From contig CANXME010002659.1 of the NCBI GenBank assembly GCA_948144175.1, positions 99,769 through 163,768 on the forward strand: a stretch of DNA of 64,000 bases. Reading direction: 5' to 3'. This document shows positions 34,341 through 44,500 of the stretch, piece after piece (the stretch's first letter is position 1; each line of letters starts with the position of its first letter). Made by a program: the position numbers and the translations under genes. A model generated the notes under the pieces. That model did no database searches. It was not told where the DNA came from and was given only the letters and a program-made list of their open reading frames with translations. Origin of the DNA: Closterium sp. NIES-65. Lineage: Eukaryota; Streptophyta; Zygnematophyceae; Desmidiales; Closteriaceae.

Positions 34341-34687
34341 TGTCAGAGGTCCACTGGTGATCCCCGATTGATCCTAGGGAAGGGTTACAGGCACGTTGGC
34401 CTGGGGGGTTATGGGCGCACTGACCCGCTACTTAAATAAGCTCTTTTATCCCAATGGTCTAGTGGTTGGGATTCTGACATGGTATCAGAGCGAAGGTCTC
34501 GGGTTCGAATCCCGGTGTATGCACTCCGGGCATCCCAGTGCGGGGGGATGTCAGAGGTCCACCGGTGATCCCCGATTGATCCTAAGGAAGGGTTACAGGC
34601 ACGTTGGCCTGGGGGGTTATGAGCGCACTGACCCGCTACTTAAACAAGCCCTTTTATCCCAATGGTCTACTGGTTGGGATTCTGACA
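34341..34687 (+). mobile_element. TRIM: 347-bp miniature LTR retrotransposon with tRNA-like Pol III boxes
   Basis: Two 139-bp LTRs (34341-34479 and 34549-34687, six differences by eye) begin TGTCAGA and end TCTGACA, a 7-bp terminal inverted repeat. The 69-bp interior starts with primer site TGGTATCAGAGCGA and ends in a purine run (CGGGGGGA). Flanks AATGA and AATAA suggest a 5-bp target duplication with one mismatch. The LTR end carries TGGTCTAGTGG (A-box match, as in tRNA-Glu) and the interior carries GGTTCGAATCC (B-box match) about 45 bases further on, so the LTR/interior junction looks like a tRNA-type internal promoter. It has no coding capacity and must be moved in trans. Confidence 0.88.
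34455..34512 (+). promoter_or_regulatory. Candidate Pol III A box and B box spanning TRIM LTR and interior
   Basis: ATGGTCTAGTGGTTGGGATT at 34454-34473 resembles the 5' half of tRNA-Glu. GGGTTCGAATCCC at 34501-34513 resembles a T arm. A full cloverleaf is not formed: the bases flanking the T arm do not pair with those before the A box. The downstream LTR has CTACTGG instead of CTAGTGG. Confidence 0.55.
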
Positions 34688-35162
34688 AATAAATCGGGAT
34701 CGTTCAAAAGGCTCGAAAAGAGGAGCTTCGAATGAAAGAAGCAAAAACCCCAAAAATGATAAATCTTAAATACGTATTATGTTTTCTTTTAAATCACGTA
34801 TTGTGAAAACACACCTGCTTGTAACGTAGGTTTTGGCATCATGAAGTGTGCTAGACACTCTTCTCCAACTATAAATCATGGTTGGAACTTGGAACTCATT
34901 TTCCTCCACACACATCTTTCATTTTCCAGTGGCTCGTGCACCTCTCTAACCCCCCGTCCAACACCAATCATAACTATATTGCTGCTTGAACATGATAAGT
35001 TGAGCTAATATATCGTATACCCCCGGATAAAAGCCCCTTCTTTCTGGTTTTCGATTTGTTGTGGAAGGGGGAGGGGGGAGGGGGGGGTGGTGGTTTTCGA
35101 AAATTCTTCTTATCGCCCTATGGCTTATTGAAGAAAATATTTGTGCCACATCATGGGAAAAA
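34688..35162. other. AT-rich spacer, nothing recognised
   Basis: No coding potential. A G-rich run (35065-35085) is present. It ends in a run of A that forms the target duplication of the next LTR element. Confidence 0.5.
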
Positions 35163-36417
35163 TGTCGAGAGTAATAGGAATAACTAGTTAGAAGGTGGGG
35201 CCTAGGCTTAGTAGCCTAGGCCCGAACTTAGGTATCGAGCGGGATTTTCCCTAGGAGCGATGTATCGAGTGAGTTGAGAGAAATTGGTGAAAAGGTTGGT
35301 TTCACTATAGGTTCAGGAGTACATATAGCATAGAAACACAATAAGGTGCACCACCAACAAAAGTTTACATAACTACACTAACTACAACTACAAGCAATTA
35401 TAAAACATGACAAAATATTTCGACACGCCCCCATAATGCTTGTAGGTAGGTATGTAGTTACAGCAACAGCAGGTACCCCTTCCATCTCCTCACCCTCCTC
35501 CTTCCCCTCCCCCACACTGCTGCAGAAGCAGCAGAGAAGGGGGGAAGAGAGGAGAGGTGGAGGGACGGCTGCTTGTTGCCTCACACCCGCCACCCCGGTA
35601 CCACTCCCCCTCCTCACCCACATCCTCACACCCTCCCCCCCCAGCGGCAGCTGCAGCGGTGGGACTGAAAGAAGGAGGAGGGAAAGGGAGAGAGTTGACC
35701 CCACGCTCCAACACCCTCCACCCCCATACCCTCCTCCCCACGGCTGCAGGGAGACAAGAGAAAGGGGGGGGTGGGAAGGAAGAAAGCCGCAGAGCGGCGA
35801 AGAGGCGTCGGTGCAGATGGGTCAGGGGCGGCAGCAGGGAGTGCAGGGGCGGAAAGGCCCGTCGCGGGCCAGTGCCACGGGGCGCACGACGGGTAGAATA
35901 AAAGGGCCCGATCGTGTGCCTCGGGGCACACGACGAGCAGGGCACCATCGTGTGCCACGGGGCGCACGATGGGCAGTAGAAGGGCACCGTCGCGTGCCAC
36001 GGGGCGCGCGACGGGCAGGGAAGGAGTCACACGCCCGTGGGCGGGACAAGGTAAAAATAAAACCGTCACGCGCCCTAGGCGCGCGACCGTAAAATCTTAG
36101 CAGCGGAAGTAAAGCGGGCCCACAGGCCAGGACGAACACTAAGCTCCGATAACATGTCGAGAGTAATAGGAATAACTAGTTAGAAGGTGGGGCCTAGGCT
36201 TAGTAGCCTAGGCCCGAACTTAGGTATCGAGCGGGATTTTCCCTAGGAGCGATGTATCGAGTGAGTTGAGAGAAATTGGTGAAAAGGTTGGTTTCACTAT
36301 AGGTTCAGGGGTACATATAGCATAGAAACACAATAAGGTGCACCACCAACAAAAGTTTACATAACTACACTAACTACAACTACAAGCAATTATAAAACAT
36401 GACAAAATATTTCGACA
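35163..36417 (-). mobile_element. Non-autonomous 1.26-kb LTR retrotransposon
   Basis: Two nearly identical 263-bp LTRs (35163-35425 and 36155-36417) have ends TGTCGA...TCGACA. A likely minus-strand orientation follows from a C-rich complement of a polypurine tract (CGCCCCCATAATG) just inside the left LTR, and from a primer-site-like complement of TGTTATCGGAGCTTAG just inside the right LTR. The flanking 5-mers are both AAAAA, in an A run. The 729-bp interior is GC-rich with no recognisable gag or pol. It is unrelated in sequence to the copia family above. Confidence 0.88.
35865..36025. repeat. Tandem repeats inside the 1.26-kb LTR element
   Basis: Imperfect repeats of a ~40-bp unit around CGTGCCACGGGGCGCACGA, each containing an inverted repeat (TCGTGTGCC...GGCACACGA) able to form a hairpin. 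Confidence 0.75.
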
Positions 36418-36423
36418 AAAAAA

Positions 36424-38030
36424 TCACACGTCTGACACGGATTGGGTATCGGTTTGTAAATATCCTTATCGCCTTTTGCTTATGTTAAGCCCCGGGGCGG
36501 AAAAAAATTGCGGAGATTTATGCACGGAGAAATACGGTAATACCTTGTACACGCGCTTGTTTTTATAGTTCGACTACTTGCTGTAATTTGCCAATTGAAA
36601 TTAGGACGATGGCAATTAACGAGGAGAAGAAAGTGTTGACGGCTATTTGGGACCTATAGGCTCTATACACACCTCACCGTTTTCTTTCACCGTTGGCGAA
36701 TATGCGGTAGGTTGCCGTGCAAACTACATATTGCCCTCAACAAAAAGCACTCGTTTTGCTATGAGAACCCGCCTGATTGTTTTAAACATCCACTAGAAGA
36801 GGTGTGTTATTATTAGCATGTTTTTTCAATATATAGTTGAAAGTTGATTTGTTATGTTCCATTTTGGGTGTACAGTTTGCAACCAAGTTGGATGTTTGAA
36901 AAGGGGTTGGAGATTGGCCACACAACTTGCGCCACATGGCATCTCACAAATTGTAACATAGCATTGGTGACCCACAAAGCACTCTCCAACACTCATGTCT
37001 TTCTCATATATAAACCACAACTTCCTTTCCCCAACCATCCGCAACACTTTAGGATTTATACATTGTAGTTAATCCGCCTTTTTTACCTCCGCTAGCATTC
37101 CTATCTACATTCATTAAGCTGTAGCGTTACCAGCAATAGACTAGGAAGTTAGTGACAATATAAGCAACAAGATCTAGGCGTTGAGCATAGAGATACTAGT
37201 TCATCCACGGAGCGCACCCCGGCTGAGATGAGTTGATCAGCGAGTTATAGGTTTGAAAGTCTCGGTTAGAACAGGACCATGCAGGAAGGTGCTCTCGTAG
37301 ACAAAAGGGTTTGATCGAGGAGATGGAGCGAATGTCTGCTAACGTGCTGTTTGCAATGGAGGAAGAGAGATGGTTATGAACATCAAACACCCAACATGTC
37401 TAAGGGTATTGACAACTGGAAGGGAAAGTCCAAGACAAGTTGGGTATGTCCCACCCCCAACAGCGGACCCTGATAGTGTGAGCCCGTAACTAGCATAGCA
37501 GACTAACGGCTGGTCATGCCTCTGCGTGTTTCCGTCTACCTTGCAGGGCTGCGTGCCGCGGCTCCGTTCCCGTTTCCCGTCAAGTATATACGGCATCGTA
37601 TAAGTCGAAGTATTCTGCCAGCAGCAGCAGCAGCATTTCGACAGATCAGCTTGCGCGACGCGGGTCGCTCGAGGAGGTCGCTGAGCCTGCATGGATCCTA
37701 CCAACGTTGCAGGCGACATCTACGGTGCGTCGCACACGTCCTCTCCGCCGTCCGTCGCATACTTCCCCTCCGTCGCTCAGGCCGCGTCGCTCTCCGTAGG
37801 CTGGCCTACCCGACCTGGTTTCCCGGGTCGCCAGGGATTTCATTTCCAGACCTTAGAGATGCGCGAGGTTTGGGATTGCGGTGTACTGACCAAGCTCACA
37901 CTACACGGTGTTTCTGCCGTCTGGCGGAACGTTAGTCGCACGCTGCTGATGTGCATGATGAACGGGACGAGAAGCGCAGCATTCAGTGAACGAGTCGTCG
38001 TTAGAATCCCCCTGAGTTCTTTGAACGAGC
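36424..38030. other. Long region without a recognised gene
   Basis: 36424-37380 is AT-rich with no convincing open frame. 37500-38030 is GC-richer and has open frames on the + strand whose translation shows RAAAPF-FPVKY and a basic/Pro-rich stretch, faintly reminiscent of the copia integrase C-terminus and linker. The similarity is too weak to call. Confidence 0.4.
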
Positions 38031-38039
38031 CGCCTGTCT

Positions 38040-38220
38040 TCGTCGCACGCTCATGCGACAGACTCCTCTCAGTCCCGTGGTCGTGCGACAGAATCCTCTC
38101 GTCGTACTCTTATGCGACAGAATCCTCTCGTCGCACTCTTACGCGACAGAATCCTCTCGTCGCGCTTTCATGCTACAGAATCTCCTTGTCGCACGCTCAT
38201 CTGGCAGAATCCTCTGGTCT
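38040..38220 (+). repeat. ~32-bp minisatellite
   Basis: Five to six imperfect copies of a unit containing GCGACAGAATCCTCTCGTCG, decaying to the right. Confidence 0.85.
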
Positions 38221-38295
38221 CCTCTTCTTTCGGCCTTCACTGACCGACGCATTTCCGGTAGATGAGGCCTAGACGCATCGTTACAGATCCACCCG

Positions 38296-38455
38296 TTTGG
38301 CCCACCCATGCGACCCACCCGTGCGACCCACCCGTGCGACCCAACCGTGCGACGCAACCGTGCGATCCACCCGTTCGACCCACCCGTTCGACCCACCCAT
38401 TTTGCGGCTCACCCGTGCGACTCACCCGTGCGACCCACCCGAGCCAGCGCGTTCT
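38296..38455 (+). repeat. 13-bp minisatellite
   Basis: About eleven copies of TGCGACCCACCCG with single-base variants. Confidence 0.9.
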
Positions 38456-38548
38456 AGCCTCGTCTCTTTTCCAATTAAGAGCGTCGTTTCTCTGTTCGCC
38501 TCGCCTCCGCATCTCGCGGGCCAGCTTGCGCTAAATCAGCGGCGCGGC

Positions 38549-38654
38549 TGACAGCTGGTCGACCAGCCAGTTCAGCGCACGGTCAGCTGCCTTTTTAAGA
38601 ATTCTCGGAGACAGCTGGTCGACCAGCCAGTTCCGCGCACAGTCAGCTGCCTGC
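38549..38654 (+). repeat. Tandem duplication with degenerate palindrome at the joint
   Basis: Copies 38549-38592 and 38611-38654 (each beginning GACAGCTGGTCGACCAGCCA, a run that itself contains the palindrome GCTGGTCGACCAGC) flank TTTTTAAGAATTCTCGGA, a decayed form of TTTTGAGAATTCTCAAAA. It lies in the presumed promoter of the MORC gene. Confidence 0.8.
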
Positions 38655-38943
38655 TGTCGACCGCCGACCGGTGACGGCGCAACTTCGGGCGCACCGTCAT
38701 CATTTCGCGCGCCTTTTTGCCGCAAAAGAAGGGCTCTGCGTGCACGCAAGCCCATTCGCCTGAAGCAGAGGACTTGTGAAGCAGAGGGCTCGCGTCGCGA
38801 CCTGTTGAAGACGGAGAAGAGATCGCATTTGGACCGTAGTGTTTCAGGGGCTTGAGAATGGAGCAACCAGTGCAGAAGTGCCTCCGTCTGCTTGCTCCAG
38901 TGAGGGGATTGGAGTGCGGACTACTGCGAGCAGCCAAGCAATG

Positions 38944-39173
38944 GAAAAAAATGAGGAGAGCCCGAGGTGGTGAGCACAGTACCGCTCTACAACTCCGTCA
39001 GGGAGATTGTTGCGTGTGTATGGACCCCTCGACATCTCTTGACCGTTGATCTGAACCGTCCTTCCTCACACCCCCTCAATCTCCACACACGAGCAGACAT
39101 GGACCCCGGAGAGCCCGAGGTGGTGAGCACAGTGCCGCTTTACAACTTTGACGGCAAGACTGTTGCGTTGCGT
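38944..39173 (+). repeat. Two upstream copies of MORC exon 1
   Basis: Copy at 38953-39012 (GAGCCCGAGGTGGTGAGCAC...) and copy at 39093-39170, which keeps its own ATG at 39099 and the DPGEPEVVSTVPLYNFDGK coding. Both lose similarity before the exon end. They could be alternative first exons. Confidence 0.8.
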
Positions 39174-39284
39174 GTGTGTATCCCCTTACAACTCCTGAGT
39201 GTTAATACCAACCCTCCTTTCCTCACACCCCCCTGCCTCTGCCCCCTTCGTCCCATCCACCCAATCCGTGCATGATGAGCAGAC

Positions 39285-41512
39285 ATGGACCCCGGAGAGC
39301 CCGAGGTGGTGAGCACAGTACCGCTCTACAACTTTGACGGCAAGATCATCTGCAACCTCGCGGCTGACACGTGGCCTCTTGACATCAGGTCAGTGCCTGG
39401 CTGACACGTGGCATCTTGCTTTCCCTGCCCCCTCTTGTGCACCTCCGCTCTGCCCTGCCCACTCCCTCCCACGTTCCGTCCGTATCCACCCGGCCTTGTG
39501 CATCTCATACGTGCTGTCTTGTGCGTCATGTGCCTGTATCGAGGTGACTTTTGAGTCGACTCAAAAGTCACCCTGTGCATCTCATACGTGCTGTCTTGTG
39601 CCCCGTGTGCCTGTATCTCTTCTACTCACAGCGACGAGACGTGGGTGCTGCTGCTGCCGAAGCTGACCGTGGAGCTGCCATCGCAGCCCTCCCTGCCACG
39701 TCCCCTTCACGCAGTGCATCTTTCACGTGCGTGCCTGCATCCCGTCTCGTCCTTCCCTTCCCCTGCATCCCTTCTCCTCTCAGGGACGAGACGTGGGTGC
39801 TGCTGCCGAAGCTGACCCCGCGAGTGGAGCTGCCTTCGCTGCCCTCCCTGCCGCACTTCCGAGTGTACCCCGAGCGCAGCTCCTCCTCTGTGGACGTCAA
39901 CAATTGGGAGCAGCTCGTGCACGTGCTCAGGACACATGGACGGGTGCGTGGGTGGGTGGGTGGGTGGGTGTGTGTGTGCACGCGCGCACGTGTGTGTGTG
40001 TGTGGTTGAGGAAAGAAGGGGTTGAGTCACTTCCGAGTGTACCCCGAGAGGAGCTCCTCCTCTGTGGACGTCAACAACTGGGAGCAGCTCGTGCACATGC
40101 TCAGGTCACATGGCAGGGTAAGTGGGTGGGTGGGTGTGTGTGCACGCGCACACGTGTGTCTGTGGTTCAGGGGATAGGTACACGTGTGCCGTGGTTGAAT
40201 CACTTCCGAGTGTACCCTGAGAGGAGCTCCTCGTCTTTGGATGTCAACAACTGGGAGCAGCTTGTTCATGTGCTCAGGGCGCATGGCAGGGTGGGTGGGT
40301 GTGTGTTAGAAGGAGTAGGGTAGCTCGTTGTTTACACCTTTGAGAATTCTCAATAGTGATTTCGAGTTAGAAGGAGTAGGGTAGCTCATTGTTTACACCG
40401 CAGATGCCAAGCCCGTCCCCTCCTCCCCAACCCCTCTCCCCTTTCCTTCCACCCAGCCTCTCTCTCCCCCCTCGTCCACAATCAACACCCCTCGCCTGTT
40501 TAGTCCTTATTCCTTATCTTTTATCATTTTTTCCTCCTCCCCTTCCTCCCATCCCATCAGGTGGGGCTCATCACATCAGCGCAAGGGCAGTACCAGTCCG
40601 GCCTCCTCCCCATCGCCACCCCATGCACCTCCATCTCAACCCACCCTCCTCCACTTCGACTGTCCCTCAAGCCCCCTCTTTTCTGTCTTCCCTCCCTTTT
40701 TTTCCTCTTTTCCCCTGCTCCTCCTGCCCCCGTTTATCGCCCGTCAGGTGGGGCTCATAACATCAGCGAGAGGCCAGTACCAGTTCGGCCTGCTCCCCAT
40801 CGCCACCCCTTCCGCCACCACCTCTACCTCCCCTCTCCCACCCCCTCCCGCCTTCTCCGCCCCTCCACACCCCTCTCCAACTCTCCCCACCGGTTTCTCC
40901 TCTGCCCGGGCGTACTACGCGCCGCTGCCAGCTGGCATCCCCCGCCGCGCCCCGCGCTTCCCTGCGGTGCTCCCGGGGCTGCTGCCGCCGCAGCAATCAA
41001 GACCTGCGCACACGGCACCTGGACAGATGGCACCTGGTCAGATGGCACCTGGTCAGATGGCACCTGGTCAGATGGCACCTGGTCAGCAGCACAGTCAGGT
41101 GCTCCAGAGACAGGCGCATTCTCAGATGGCACCTGGACAGATGGCACCTGGACAGGTGCTACATGGACAGGCGCATTCTCAGGTGGCACCTGGACAGGCA
41201 CAAGCTCAGGTGGCAAACGGTCAGGCGCATCTAGGACAGGTGCCACCTGGGCAGGCACACTCGCACGTGCCATCAGCTCCGCCCCCTACTCGAGCAGCCT
41301 CACCACGTTCAGTTGCACAGGGTCAGGGGCAAGGGCATGGGCAGGGGCAGCAGATTCAGCAGGGGCAGCAGCAGGGACAAGTGTGGGCAGGGTCGCAGGT
41401 GCAACTAGGGCGGGTTCCACCTGGGTTTGAGCCCGAACCACAGGTGTCTTCTGCATCTGTGCAGCAACCCCAACCACAGGAAGCACTACCGCCACAGCCA
41501 CTACCGCCACCA

Positions 41513-41589
<77 letters not shown>

Positions 41590-44500
41590 GCAACAGTGGC
41601 GGCAGCAGCACGGTCACACTCCAGCAGGGCATGGCTCGCCTCGTGCTCCTGGCTCACCAGGCGGCTGGTCCTCCTCCCACCCTCCTCCTCCCCCACACGC
41701 CCGTGGTGCTTCCCCCACCCCAAGAGCGCAGAGCCTTCCGGGCCTCACTGCTGCAGGATCTTTCTCCTCTCGCACTGCTGCCTCCGCCCCTGCCGCTCCA
41801 GTATCCACGTCAGCACCTCCATTGTCCACGTCAGCATCTCCAGTATCCACGTCAACACCTCCATTGTCCACGTCAGCATGTGCAACCCCCACATCAGCAT
41901 TCTCTTTCAAAGGTGCACTTCCTCCTCCTCCCACGCTTCCACCCCCTCCTCCCCACCCTCCTTTAGCTCCTGCTCCTGCTCCTCCTCCTCCTCTTCCATC
42001 TGCTTCCCCAATGGCCCCTCCACCTGCTCGCCCCTCTCCCCCGCCGCCTCCCCCTTCCCTTCCCCCTACCCGTGCGCCTGGGCCCGGCATGCATCCGCAG
42101 TACCTGGCGTCCCTGGCGCACACGCACCAGCAGTGGGTGTTTGGGGGCCTGGCGGAGCTCATTGATAACTCCATGGACGCCAAGGCACGCAGGTAGGGAC
42201 GGGGGTTGTGACACACACACACACACTCACACGCACACACACTCACTCACACACATACACTCACACACACACACTCACACATGCACGCACCAGCAGTGGG
42301 TGTTTGGGGGCCTGGCGGAGCTGATTGATGACTCCATGGACGCCAAGGCACGCAGGTAGGGGCAGCACTTTCACACTCACACACGCATGCACGTACGCGC
42401 GACACACGCAACGCACACGCACTCCCATCATGGCACAGACGCACTCCCATCATGGCACAGACGCACTCGCACCAGCTGTGGTTGTTCGGGGGCCTGGCGG
42501 AGCTGATAAACAACTCCATGGACGCCAAGGCACGCAGGTACGAAGCAACGCAGCACTTTCTCCCTGGCATGGGTGAGGCTGGGCTGGGGTGATGCACCCA
42601 CCCACACACACACACCCGTGCATCCACTCCCATCATGTCATGGCACTGGTGCACACGCAGTGGGTGTTCGGGGGCCTGGCAGAGTTTATGGGGATTTTCA
42701 TCACCATGGCCAAACTTCGGTAGTGGCAGCAGCAGCAGTAGTTGGACCTTGGTTTTCGTGTAGCCCCAAGTTCTGTGTTTTGTTGTGTGTGTATGTGCCC
42801 TGCCCTTGGGAATCCCCCACGTCTCTTTCAACGCAGGCTGGACATTGTCATCAGCATGGCCAAGCTCCCTCCAAGAGCAGCCGCGGCTTTTGAGGCGCCT
42901 CAAAACTTGCCATTGTACTTCGTTCGTACACGTCCCTCCCTCCATGCAGGCTGGACATCTTCATCAGCACGGCCAAGCTCCCCCCAAGAGCAGCCGCGGC
43001 TTTTGAGGCGCCTCAAAACTTGCCATTGTACTTCGCTCGTACACGTCCCTCCCTCCATGCAGGCTGGACATCTTCATCAGCACGGCCAAGCTCCCCCCAA
43101 GAGCAGCCGCGGCTTTTGAGGCGCCTCAAAACTTGCCATTGTACTTCGTTCGTACACGTCCCTCCCTTCATGCAGGCTGGACATTTTCATCAGCACGGCC
43201 AAGCTCCCCCCAAGAGCAGCCGCGGCATTTGAGGCGCCTCAAAACTTGCCATTGTACTTCGCTCGTACACGTCCCTCCCTCCATGCAGGCTGGACATTTT
43301 CATCAGCACGGCCAAGCTCCCCCCAAGAGCATCCGCGGCAGCAGCAGCAGCAACAGCAGTCCCCGCAGCATCACCCTCAGCCGCAGCACCGTTACCCTCC
43401 TCCTCCTTCACTCGCCCCTCCTCCGCCGCTGTGTCAAGTGAGGCGGTGCCAGTGCTGCACGTGTGTGACGATGGCAAGGGCATGGACCACGGCGAGTTGG
43501 TTCAGATGCTGTCGCTGGGCCATGACATTCCAACAGAGGAGGACCCCCACCACATCGGCCGATTTGGTGTCGGCTTTAAGGTGCGCTGCGTTGCACTCAT
43601 TGCATTGCAGGCAGCCCCCCAACTGTTTGAGTCGACTCAACGGTCACCTTGCTGTCGCTGGGCCATGACATCCCCGCAGAGGAGGACCCCCACCACATCG
43701 GCCGATTCGGCGTCGGCTTCAAGGTGCGCTGCACCGCGCTGCACTTCTTCCACACTCGCTCCATCAAAGGACAGGCAGCAGCTCGATATTCTCTTATCTT
43801 TTTTATTGATTCTTACAACAAGCCCCATCCTCACCTCACTTCACCTAATACTGTCTTTCTCTGTCGTTCTTTTCTCCGCTCAACCCCTTTTTTCCAACAA
43901 GAAACACCAGACGGGCACGATGCGCATAGGAAACGATGCACTGGTGCTGACCCAGTCAAGCGACAGCCGCAGCATCGCGCTCCATCCCTGCTCAACCGGG
44001 GCCGGCCGACAGGAGCTGCAGACCCTTGTCGTGACTCTCGTTCCCTCATTCCTCTCGTGACTCTCGTTCCCTCATTCCTTCCGTCCACCTCCCGTCCTCA
44101 CCACCACCAGACGGGCACCATGCGCATAGGCAACGACGCCTTGGTGCTGGCCCTGTCAAGGGACAGCTGCAGCATCGCTCTGCTCTCCCGCTCGCTCAAC
44201 CATGGCCGGCAGGAGCTGAAGATCCCCATTGTGACTCTCACAACCCCTGTTCAAAACCCGAAATGCACTCTCTCTCCTCTCTCCCTTCTCTCTTTCCCTC
44301 TCTATTTCCCTCTGTTCCCTTCTTTCCTCCCACCCTCACCACCAGACGGGCACCATGCGCATAGGAAACGATGCCTTGGTACTAACCCAGTCAACAGACA
44401 GCCGCAGCATTGCGCTGCTCTCCCGCTCGCTCAACCAGGGCCGGCAGGAGCTGGAGATCCCCATCGTGACGTACAAGCAGGTGGTATCTGGGGGAGGTGC

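Noticed and set aside
34453-34525. A tRNA-Glu gene
   Set aside because: Only A-box and B-box regions match; acceptor and anticodon stems do not pair, and the segment spans a TRIM LTR end and primer site.
37516-38272. A copia integrase C-terminus and linker fragment
   Set aside because: Shared motifs are limited to about ten residues and a basic/Pro-rich stretch; insufficient to call.
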